Origin: Ruminococcaceae bacterium UBA1438
GTDB lineage: Bacteria > Bacillota > Clostridia > Oscillospirales > Acutalibacteraceae
Length of the DNA stretch: 13,255 nt
NCBI GenBank assembly: GCA_002329285.1
Contig: DCTO01000015.1
Span: 1 to 13,255 of the forward strand
Reading direction: 5' to 3'
Below the pieces are notes generated by a model that searched no databases, was not told the origin of the DNA, and saw only the letters and a program-made list of their open reading frames with translations. This document shows, piece after piece, positions 6,108 through 11,853 of the stretch (position 1 is its first letter; each line of letters begins with the position of its first letter). A program made the translations under genes and the position numbers.

Positions 6108-8298
6108 GTTGGCTGAAACCGCAGGCTTCTGCTTCGGGGTTGACAGGGCTGTCAATCTTGTTTATGACCTTGTTGAAAAGGGCGAAAGGGTTTCAACCCT
6201 CGGCCCGATAATTCACAATCAGCAGCTTGTTGATGATTTGCGCCAAAAGGGCGTTGAGGCGATTGAAAGCCCCGCCGATTGCAAGGAGGGCTATAAAATT
6301 GTCGTCAGAACTCACGGCGTTGAAAAAGAGGTTATTGAGGATATTGAAAGCAGGGGAATTCCTTATGTGAATGCAACCTGCCCCTTCGTTCTCAAAATTC
6401 ATTCAATCGTTAAAAGGCAGCCGCCTGAAACGGTAACTCTTATTGCCGGCGATGAAAACCATCCCGAGGTTAGGGGCATTCGTTCCTATTGCAACGGCAA
6501 AAGCTTTGTTTTCAAAAACGAAAAAGAGCTTCTTTCCATCCTTGAAAATGACGGATTTGATGCTGATTTACCTATGATTTGCGTTTCTCAAACCACTTTC
6601 AGCCTTGAAGAATGGAAAAAATGCGAGAAAATTATAAAAAAAGTATGTACAAATTGCGAAATATTTGATACAATATGTAATGCTACATCCGATAGGCAAA
6701 CGGAAGCATATTCACTTTCCGGGAAGTGCGATGCCATGCTTGTTATCGGAGGTCGCCATTCGTCCAATACCTGTAAGCTGCGTGATGTTTGCTCTGGAAA
6801 TGCGCCAACGTTTCTGATTGAAACCGCGGCGGAGCTTTCTTTGCTTGATTTATCGCCTTATAAAGTAGTTGGAGTAACAGCGGGCGCGTCAACACCGTCC
6901 GTAATCATTAAGGAGGTACTAAAAACCATGTCCGAAGAAATTAAAGAAAAGGAAGTTGAGGCAGCTGAAGTTGCTGCTGAGACAGCAGAAACCGCTGATA
7001 CTGCCGATAAGGCTGCTGTCGAAGCATCTGCTGATGGTGAAACCTTCGCAGAATTGCTCGAACAATCTTTCAGCGATGATGACACAAGCAAAATCGTTAA
7101 GGGAACTGTTGTTAATATCACACCAACAGAGGTTTTTGTTGATGTTAACGGCAGAAAGCAAACCGGCGTAATCGCCTATGATGATTTATCATCAGAGCCG
7201 TTTGATAAATGCGAAGATGTTGTTTCAATCGGCGATGTTCTTGATTTAATCATCATGAAAACAGATGATCAGGAGGGCGTGCTCAAGCTTTCGAAGAAGC
7301 TCACCGATGCTTTCAAAGGCTGGGGTGATATTGAGGCTGCTAAAGAGAATGATGAAATTCTTGAGGGCACAATTGATCAGATCGTTCGCGGCGGCGTTCT
7401 TGCAAGCGTTAAGGGCACAAAGGTGTTCATTCCCGCTTCATTAACAGGCGTTCCGCGCAATCAGGAGCTTGATATTCTAAAGGGCACAACTGCAAGGTTC
7501 AAGATTATTGACATCAATCCTGCAAGAAGGCGTGCAACAGGCTCAATCAAGGTTGTTCTTAACGAGGAAAGAAAAGCAGCCCGCGAAGAGGCTTGGGCTA
7601 AGCTTGAGGAGGGTATGAAGCTCTCCGGCACAGTTAAGTCATTAACAAATTACGGCGCTTTCGTTGATATCGGCGGCGTTGACGGCATGATTCACATCAG
7701 TGAGCTTTCATGGACCCGCATTAAGCATCCGTCAGAGATTGTTAATGTCGGCGATCAGGTTGAAACTTATGTTAAGGCTCTTGATAAGGAGAATCATAAG
7801 ATTTCACTCGGCTTCAAAAAGATTGAGGATAATCCGTGGGAAATTCTCAAGAGAGATTATCCGGTCGGCTCACAGCTTGAGGCAAAGATTGTTGGCTTAA
7901 CCGCTTTCGGCGCGTTTGCAACAGTTGTTCCCGGAATTGAAGGTCTTATACATATCAGCCAGATCAGTTGGGAAAGAGTTAAAACTCCTGCTGACGTTCT
8001 TAAGGTTGGCGATGTTGTTAACGTTCTTATCACTGATATTGATTTCGATAAGAAGAGAGTTAGCCTTTCAATCAAGCAGCTTCTTGAAAAGCCGGAAGAA
8101 AAGATTGAGGCTCTCCAGGATGATGCTCCTGCAGAGGAGGCGCCTGCTGAAGAGGCACCTGCAGATGAGGTTGCTCCTGTTGAAGAAGCTCCTGTTGAAG
8201 AAGCTCCTGTTGAGGAAGCTCCTGTTGAGGAGACCCCGGCAGAGGAAGCACCTGCTGAAGAAGCAGCAGAAGAGGCTCCTGCAGAGGACGCTGAATAA
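6097..8298 (+). CDS. ispH: Fused 4-hydroxy-3-methylbut-2-enyl diphosphate reductase / S1 RNA-binding protein
   Basis: A 733-residue fusion. Residues 1-277 are IspH, the iron-sulfur enzyme of the last MEP-pathway step, which makes isopentenyl and dimethylallyl diphosphate. The 4Fe-4S cysteines are C12 (GFCFGVDRAV), C95 (NATCPFV) and C194 (TICNATSDRQ). Active-site signatures are THGV (72-75), HPEVRG (122-127), SQTTFS (164-169) and GGRHSSNT (218-225). Residues 278-733 resemble ribosomal protein S1: an acidic linker, four S1 domains (about 332-400, 420-490, 505-573, 590-662) and an acidic tail. IspH-S1 fusions are known in Clostridia. ATG 6097 has GGGAGG 9 nt upstream; an earlier in-frame ATG would only add residues out of phase with plsC. 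The frame is continuous through both halves. An internal start at 6928 could give a free S1 protein. Confidence 0.95.
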   Translation: MQIKLAETAGFCFGVDRAVNLVYDLVEKGERVSTLGPIIHNQQLVDDLRQKGVEAIESPADCKEGYKIVVRTHGVEKEVIEDIESRGIPYVNATCPFVLKIHSIVKRQPPETVTLIAGDENHPEVRGIRSYCNGKSFVFKNEKELLSILENDGFDADLPMICVSQTTFSLEEWKKCEKIIKKVCTNCEIFDTICNATSDRQTEAYSLSGKCDAMLVIGGRHSSNTCKLRDVCSGNAPTFLIETAAELSLLDLSPYKVVGVTAGASTPSVIIKEVLKTMSEEIKEKEVEAAEVAAETAETADTADKAAVEASADGETFAELLEQSFSDDDTSKIVKGTVVNITPTEVFVDVNGRKQTGVIAYDDLSSEPFDKCEDVVSIGDVLDLIIMKTDDQEGVLKLSKKLTDAFKGWGDIEAAKENDEILEGTIDQIVRGGVLASVKGTKVFIPASLTGVPRNQELDILKGTTARFKIIDINPARRRATGSIKVVLNEERKAAREEAWAKLEEGMKLSGTVKSLTNYGAFVDIGGVDGMIHISELSWTRIKHPSEIVNVGDQVETYVKALDKENHKISLGFKKIEDNPWEILKRDYPVGSQLEAKIVGLTAFGAFATVVPGIEGLIHISQISWERVKTPADVLKVGDVVNVLITDIDFDKKRVSLSIKQLLEKPEEKIEALQDDAPAEEAPAEEAPADEVAPVEEAPVEEAPVEEAPVEETPAEEAPAEEAAEEAPAEDAE
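6654..6681 (+). promoter_or_regulatory. Possible internal promoter within the IspH coding part
   Basis: TTGCGA (6654-6659) and TGTAAT (6676-6681) are 16 bp apart, in a locally AT-rich stretch of an otherwise more GC-balanced gene. They match consensus at 4 and 5 positions. The pair lies about 245 bp upstream of the internal S1 start. The stretch also encodes ordinary IspH residues, so this may be chance. Confidence 0.2.
6911..6930 (+). promoter_or_regulatory. rpsA: Internal Shine-Dalgarno and in-frame ATG at the IspH/S1 junction
   Basis: AGGAGG (6911-6916) precedes an in-frame ATG (6928-6930) by 11 nt. That ATG is codon 278 of the fusion, exactly where IspH homology ends and the S1 part begins with MSEEIKEKE. 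Starting here would give a 456-residue stand-alone S1 protein. A caveat is that the AGGAGG encodes part of a Lys-Glu-Val common near the C terminus of IspH, so it could be a by-product of coding. Confidence 0.5.
8125..8295 (+). repeat. 15-bp tandem repeats encoding the acidic APVEE/APAEE tail
   Basis: Units of 15 bp encode Ala-Pro-(Val/Ala)-Glu-Glu. The four copies at 8173-8187, 8188-8202, 8203-8217 and 8218-8232 differ only by A/G at third positions. More degenerate units flank them at 8125-8139, 8140-8154, 8155-8169, 8233-8247 and 8248-8262. A single extra Val codon (8170-8172) interrupts the phase between units. The units are multiples of three, so copy-number changes would lengthen or shorten the tail without breaking the frame. 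Confidence 0.85.
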
Positions 8299-8308
8299 TC
8301 AAGATAAT

Positions 8309-8339
8309 AAAGGACTTGTTCATTTCGAACAAGTCCTTT
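8309..8339 (+). terminator. Hairpin after the IspH-S1 gene (left copy of a pair)
   Basis: A perfect 13-bp stem, AAAGGACTTGTTC (8309-8321) with its complement at 8327-8339, closes a 5-nt ATTTC loop. It begins 11 bp after the stop codon. The downstream T tract is short (TTT then GTGT), so termination may be partial. It is almost identical (29 of 31 positions) to the hairpin at 9498-9528, on the other side of the acyltransferase gene. Confidence 0.75.
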
Positions 8340-8351
8340 GTGTATTAATTC

Positions 8352-8366
8352 GGAGGTGCGCTTTTG
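8352..8366 (+). promoter_or_regulatory. Ribosome binding site and TTG start of the acyltransferase
   Basis: GGAGG (8352-8356) is 7 nt before TTG (8364-8366). The next in-frame ATG is codon 32, beyond the conserved N-terminal motif, so TTG is the start. Only 24 bp separate the upstream hairpin from the start codon, which is too little for a separate promoter. Confidence 0.8.
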
Positions 8367-9494
8367 AATAGTAATTCATTGATAAAAAGCAAAAGAAATT
8401 CATCAATTGAGCTTTTAAAGATTTTTGCAATAATCGGCATAATTATTTCGCATGCGATGCCTTATTATGACGGCGTCACTTTAAGTAACTCCGTAATTAA
8501 TATTGATATTGTAACTGCAGATGTTCAAACACTTATTGCATTTTTTCTCCATAATTTAGGGCAGATTGGAAATGACGTTTTCGTTATTTGCTCTGCGTGG
8601 TTTTTGCTTGAAAGCAAAAACGTTAAAATGAATAAGGCTGTGTCAATAATAATTGATATGTTTATTGTTTCGGTTGGCTTTTTTATTGTGTTTACAGCGC
8701 TTGGTTATGAATTGCCGGCAGCTTATATAATTAAGCTTTTTATGCCCTTTGCTTATTCAAATAACTGGTTTTTAACCTGCTATATTCTGCTATATCTGAT
8801 TCATCCGCTGCTTAATGCCGCGATATCCGCGCTTGATAAAAAAGGCTTGCTTGCCGTGAATATGCTGTTCATATTGCTCTATGTTATAAGAGATTCAATT
8901 GATGTTAACACCCTGTTTTATTATTCTCCGTTTATCGGGATGATTGGTTTATATTTTATAACGGCATTTTTCAAAAGGTATTTACAGGCATTTTACGAAG
9001 AAAAGAAAAACTGCGCCTGCCTGCTTTTAATCGGAATTTCATTATGGATTATCCTGAATATTTCTTTGAATTTTGCGGGGCTTCGCATCGGCTATTTCAG
9101 CGATAAGCTATGGCAGCTTAACACAATGAAAAATCCTGCCTTTATTTTAATTGCGCTCGGCGCATTCGGGCTTGCTAAAAGCAAAAGCTTTTACAGTAAA
9201 ACAATAAATTATTTTTCATCCCTTTCATTGTTTATCTATATTATTCATGCAAACAGGATAATTAACGATTATTTGAGATATGATATTTTCAAGTATGTTG
9301 AAAGTAATTATTCCTTCAACCATATCTTAATCTGGATTTTTGCATATTCCGCTGCACTGTTAGTGTTCTCAACGGTGCTTTCGGTTATTTATAAATCAAC
9401 CGTTCATAAAATCGTTTTGGAAATCTCAAATAAGATAGTGAAATTTGCAAAGAAAATTCTTCTTTCTGACAGAATAAAAGGAATTATTGAATAG
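8364..9494 (+). CDS. Acyltransferase 3 family integral membrane protein
   Basis: A 376-residue multi-spanning protein with about ten hydrophobic segments. The N terminus RNSSIELLKIFAIIGIIISHA matches the start of acyltransferase-3 proteins. K19 and H30 fit the R/K-X10-H catalytic pattern. Further family-like stretches are VFVICSAWFLL (72-82), NNWFLTCYILLYLIHPLLN (133-151) and SSLSLFIYIIHAN (285-297). Relatives transfer acetyl, succinyl or similar groups to sugars of surface polysaccharides, peptidoglycan or antibiotics; the acceptor here cannot be read from sequence. The gene is clearly AT-richer than its neighbours (many ATT, TTA, TTT and ATA codons) and is enclosed by two near-identical hairpins, so later acquisition is possible. 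Expression probably depends on readthrough from the IspH-S1 transcript, since no promoter space is visible. Confidence 0.85.
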   Translation: MNSNSLIKSKRNSSIELLKIFAIIGIIISHAMPYYDGVTLSNSVINIDIVTADVQTLIAFFLHNLGQIGNDVFVICSAWFLLESKNVKMNKAVSIIIDMFIVSVGFFIVFTALGYELPAAYIIKLFMPFAYSNNWFLTCYILLYLIHPLLNAAISALDKKGLLAVNMLFILLYVIRDSIDVNTLFYYSPFIGMIGLYFITAFFKRYLQAFYEEKKNCACLLLIGISLWIILNISLNFAGLRIGYFSDKLWQLNTMKNPAFILIALGAFGLAKSKSFYSKTINYFSSLSLFIYIIHANRIINDYLRYDIFKYVESNYSFNHILIWIFAYSAALLVFSTVLSVIYKSTVHKIVLEISNKIVKFAKKILLSDRIKGIIE

Positions 9495-9496
9495 CG

Positions 9497-9529
9497 AAAA
9501 GGACTTGTTCATTTTGAACAAGCCCTTTT
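9497..9529. terminator. Bidirectional hairpin between converging genes (right copy of the pair)
   Basis: AAAAGGACTTGTTC (9497-9510) pairs with the complement at 9516-9529 around an ATTTT loop, with one A-C mismatch. It starts just after the acyltransferase stop and lies 8 bp from the DUF4364 stop. The flanking A and T runs are symmetrical, so it can serve both directions. Confidence 0.75.
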
Positions 9530-9537
9530 GTCATTCG

Positions 9538-10104
9538 TTATAAAAGCATATCGGTCAGCTTATTGTAAAAGGTAATCGGGTCATCAAAAAATTTGTTTTT
9601 GATTGCCTCTGCTTCCTCGTTGGAGGAGGCAAGCAGCGTAAGCGTCATAACGTCAAAATCAGCCTCGCTTTTAAGGTGAAGGGTAACAAAAAAGTTGCCG
9701 TCCTTTTCCTTAATCTCAGCGCCGTTTTCTTTTTCAAACTTCTTTCTTACCGCAAGCCTTTTTGCAATCTTCAATGAGCGCTGCCTGATTGTTCTGGGAA
9801 GCTCTGTTTCAACAAGGCCGATATATTCCTTGCATTTATCAGTTGCAGTCAGCCGCCCTTTTTCATCCTGCAAAACCAGCCCTCTGTCAATAAGGCTTTG
9901 CAGCGCGCTGCTGGTTTCAAAATAGTTTGCAATTTCGCCTTCAATAACGGTTTCCGTGATAACGTCAGCCGTCATTTTTTCATCAATGTGCGCCAGCAAA
10001 AAGCAAATCAGCATATGAATTTCAAGCGTTGAGCGCAGGCCGCCGTCCTGAACTCCGCCCATAAATGCATCAAATGTAAGTTCAAAGTTTTCGTTCTTAC
10101 TCAT
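9538..10104 (-). CDS. DUF4364 family protein, putative winged-helix regulator
   Basis: A 188-residue soluble protein. About residues 22-95 read as a winged-helix fold: a hydrophobic helix around EIHMLICFLLAHI, helices through ADVITETV and YFETSSALQSLIDRGLV, then a short wing with DEKGRLTATDKC. LPRTIRQRSLKIA (102-114) follows and resembles the conserved Leu-Pro core of DUF4364. The C-terminal half is an alpha/beta region. The family is found mostly in Clostridia and has no established function; a DNA-binding role is inference from the fold. ATG 10104 was chosen over an upstream in-frame start because GAGGTG lies 5 nt before it and upstream codons overlap the promoter. It is transcribed alone and divergently from the DUF1858 gene. 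Confidence 0.78.
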   Translation of the reverse strand: MSKNENFELTFDAFMGGVQDGGLRSTLEIHMLICFLLAHIDEKMTADVITETVIEGEIANYFETSSALQSLIDRGLVLQDEKGRLTATDKCKEYIGLVETELPRTIRQRSLKIAKRLAVRKKFEKENGAEIKEKDGNFFVTLHLKSEADFDVMTLTLLASSNEEAEAIKNKFFDDPITFYNKLTDMLL

Positions 10105-10129
10105 ATTTTCACCTCGATTTACAAAAACT

Positions 10130-10158
10130 ATTTTAGCACATAATTTACCTACTTGCAA
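10130..10158 (-). promoter_or_regulatory. Predicted sigma-A promoter of the DUF4364 gene
   Basis: Minus strand: -35 TTGCAA (10153-10158), a 17-bp spacer and -10 TAAAAT (10130-10135), with a TG one base before the -10 (extended -10). The -35 is palindromic and is the same six base pairs used by the opposite promoter. Confidence 0.7.
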
Positions 10159-10181
10159 ACCCTTTTGATTTGTAATATAAT
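10153..10181 (+). promoter_or_regulatory. Predicted sigma-A promoter of the DUF1858-trmK-nif3-rqcH block
   Basis: -35 TTGCAA (10153-10158), a 17-bp spacer and a consensus -10 TATAAT (10176-10181). Transcription would start near 10188, leaving a leader of about 55 nt before the ATG. It shares its -35 hexamer with the leftward promoter. Confidence 0.75.
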
Positions 10182-10242
10182 ATATCCTTGTAACAAAGGT
10201 ATATATTTGGTACTATATGAAAAAGAAAGAAGGTTTTTTATT

Positions 10243-10440
10243 ATGACACAGATTGATAAAAACACAATCATCGGCGATGTTCTTGATTTCTGCCCGGATG
10301 CGGCTCCTCTCTTTTTAGAGATTGGCATGCACTGCCTTGGCTGCCCGGCTTCAAGGGGCGAAACTATTGAGCAGGCCTGCATGGTTCACGGCACGGATGC
10401 TGATGAGCTTGTTGCTGCAATAAATGAGCTTATCGGTTAA
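10243..10440 (+). CDS. DUF1858 domain protein (hybrid-cluster-protein-associated redox disulfide type)
   Basis: A 65-residue cytosolic protein. It opens with IDKNTIIGDVLDFCPDAAPLF, the usual DUF1858 N terminus, and has a CxxC pair, C31 and C34, in MHCLGCPAS, plus C17 and C46. The family is named from its association with hybrid cluster proteins and is thought to carry a redox-active disulfide; no hybrid cluster protein is visible here. The protein is a single domain of normal length. AGAAGG (10228-10233) lies 9 nt before ATG 10243. It is the first gene of the rightward block and ends 5 bp before trmK. Its function is unknown, and thiol-redox or metal handling is inference from the cysteines. 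Confidence 0.87.
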   Translation: MTQIDKNTIIGDVLDFCPDAAPLFLEIGMHCLGCPASRGETIEQACMVHGTDADELVAAINELIG

Positions 10441-10445
10441 TCTCA

Positions 10446-11105
10446 ATGATTAAGCTAACCGAAAGATTGATGGCCGTGGCTTCCTTGGTTAGGGCGGATT
10501 GCGTCCTTGCCGATATCGGGTGTGACCACGGCTTTCTTCCTGCTTATCTGGTTGAAAACGGCAAAATTAAAAGCGCGGTTGCCTCTGATATTAACGAGGG
10601 TCCGCTTCGCTCCTGCCAAAGCCTTGTGGATGAGCTTGGGCTTGGTGATAGAATAACCTGCGTTTTGTCAGACGGGCTTACGAATATAGATCGCAAGGCT
10701 GTTAATGATATAGCCTTTTGCGGAATGGGCGGGGAGCTGATTTCTCAGCTAATGGAGGCCGCACCGTGGGTTAAAAATGATTGCTATTATTTCATCTTTA
10801 ATCCGATGACCCATCCTGAAATCCTTCGCCGCTGGCTTTATAATAACGGCTTTGAAATCCAAACCGATTTGATTGTTAAAGAGGGGCGGCATTATTACAG
10901 CGTGTTTGATGCCGTTTACACAGGCGAATGCCGCAATGTTGATGATGTTTTCTCTTTCCTCGGAAAAATCGGCGATTACACCCACAGGGAATATTTCTCC
11001 GATTTATTAAACTTTCTTGAAAACAAACAAAAGGGCGGGGAAGATTATTCCGCCGTTATTAATGAAATACACAGAAGATTAGGTGATAATAATGCCAACT
11101 GTTAA
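10446..11105 (+). CDS. trmK: tRNA (adenine(22)-N1)-methyltransferase, TrmK family
   Basis: A 219-residue SAM-dependent methyltransferase. In characterised relatives it makes m1A at position 22 of tRNA. The N terminus LTERLMAVASLV is typical. SAM-binding motif I is DIGCDHGFLP (23-32), followed by ASDINEGPL (46-54), the DGL turn (76-78), the catalytic-region GMGGELI (93-99) and NPMTHPEILRRWL (119-131). The C-terminal part (about 160-219) is helical and charged, as in Bacillus YqfN. No convincing Shine-Dalgarno precedes the ATG; it lies 5 bp after the DUF1858 stop, so translational coupling is likely. The 3' end overlaps the Nif3 gene by 14 bp. The trmK-Nif3 pairing is a conserved Firmicute arrangement, often near the sigA/dnaG genes, which are not visible here. 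Confidence 0.92.
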   Translation: MIKLTERLMAVASLVRADCVLADIGCDHGFLPAYLVENGKIKSAVASDINEGPLRSCQSLVDELGLGDRITCVLSDGLTNIDRKAVNDIAFCGMGGELISQLMEAAPWVKNDCYYFIFNPMTHPEILRRWLYNNGFEIQTDLIVKEGRHYYSVFDAVYTGECRNVDDVFSFLGKIGDYTHREYFSDLLNFLENKQKGGEDYSAVINEIHRRLGDNNANC

Positions 11106-11844
11106 GGATATATACGATTACATAAACACCCTTGCTCCGTTTGAAACACAGGAGGAATGGGATAATTCCGGGCTTCTTATCGGTGCTTTTGATAGCCGGG
11201 TCAAAAAAGCAGTGCTTTCCCTTGATGCAACAATGGATGTCTGCACTTTTGCGGCTGATCTCGGCGCAGATTTAATTGTTTCACATCATCCGATTATTTT
11301 CAGCCCGCTTTCAGCCTTGCCTAAGGAGAGCGCTGCATATATCTGCGCCGGCAATAATGTTTCGGTTGTTTCAGTCCACACCAATTTCGATAAGGCGCAG
11401 GAGGGCATTAATGCAAATCTGTGCAAAATTCTGGGCTTGCGTGATGCTGCTCCGGTTGAAAACAGTTTCATTTATAAAGGCAGCCTCGAAAGCGAAATGA
11501 GCATTGATGATTTTGCCCAGCTTGTTGCTGACAGGCTTTGTGTTTCCGGCATCAGATATACTGACACCGATAAGCCGATAAAAACCGTTGCCGTTGGCGG
11601 CGGCGCCTGTGAGGAATATATTGAGGATTCAATGAAGGTTGCAGATTGCTTTTTAACAGGCGATATGAAATATCATCCGATGCTTGATGCTGCGGAAAAG
11701 GGCTTCGCCGTAATCAGCGCAGGCCATTTTGAAACGGAAAACGAAGCCTTTTTAATGCTGCTTGAAAAGCTGCAGGCACAGTTTCCCGATGTTGAATTTA
11801 TTAGGGCAGAGCAGCCCAATCCAATCAAAACAGTTGAGCTTTAA
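11092..11844 (+). CDS. Nif3-like dinuclear metal centre hexameric protein (YqfO family)
   Basis: A 250-residue protein of the family often labelled GTP cyclohydrolase 1 type 2 homologue. The usual opening EEWDNSGLLIG (21-31) is present. Predicted ligands of the two-metal site are H65 and H66 (SHHPIIF), H96 and D100 (SVHTNFDKA), and H212 and E216 (GHFETE). LTGDMKYH (188-195) is the other conserved segment. Members form toroidal hexamers; the true substrate is unsettled. It is the short form without the PII-like insert found in Bacillus YqfO. I chose ATG 11092 because AGGTG sits 6 nt upstream; a GTG three codons earlier overlaps that site. It overlaps trmK by 14 bp, which implies coupled translation and possibly related function. 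Confidence 0.92.
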   Translation: MPTVKDIYDYINTLAPFETQEEWDNSGLLIGAFDSRVKKAVLSLDATMDVCTFAADLGADLIVSHHPIIFSPLSALPKESAAYICAGNNVSVVSVHTNFDKAQEGINANLCKILGLRDAAPVENSFIYKGSLESEMSIDDFAQLVADRLCVSGIRYTDTDKPIKTVAVGGGACEEYIEDSMKVADCFLTGDMKYHPMLDAAEKGFAVISAGHFETENEAFLMLLEKLQAQFPDVEFIRAEQPNPIKTVEL

Positions 11845-11853
11845 GGAAATGCT

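Noticed and set aside
8173..8232. Tandem 15-bp units as a CRISPR or other DNA array
   Set aside because: The units are contiguous without spacers and keep the reading frame of the S1 tail, so they are coding repeats.
8303..8308. GATAAT as a -10 element for the acyltransferase
   Set aside because: No reasonable -35 lies 16-18 bp upstream, and a start from here would fall inside the hairpin stem.
7916..8371. 151-codon rightward frame rich in Leu, Lys and Arg overlapping the S1 tail
   Set aside because: It is the +1 reading of the Ala-Pro-Glu repeats, which turns them into Leu/Lys runs. No ribosome binding site or family pattern is present.
10183..10214. Imperfect inverted repeat in the DUF1858 leader as an operator or riboswitch
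   Set aside because: The pairing is mostly alternating AT with bulges and overlaps the predicted start site. It is too weak to call.
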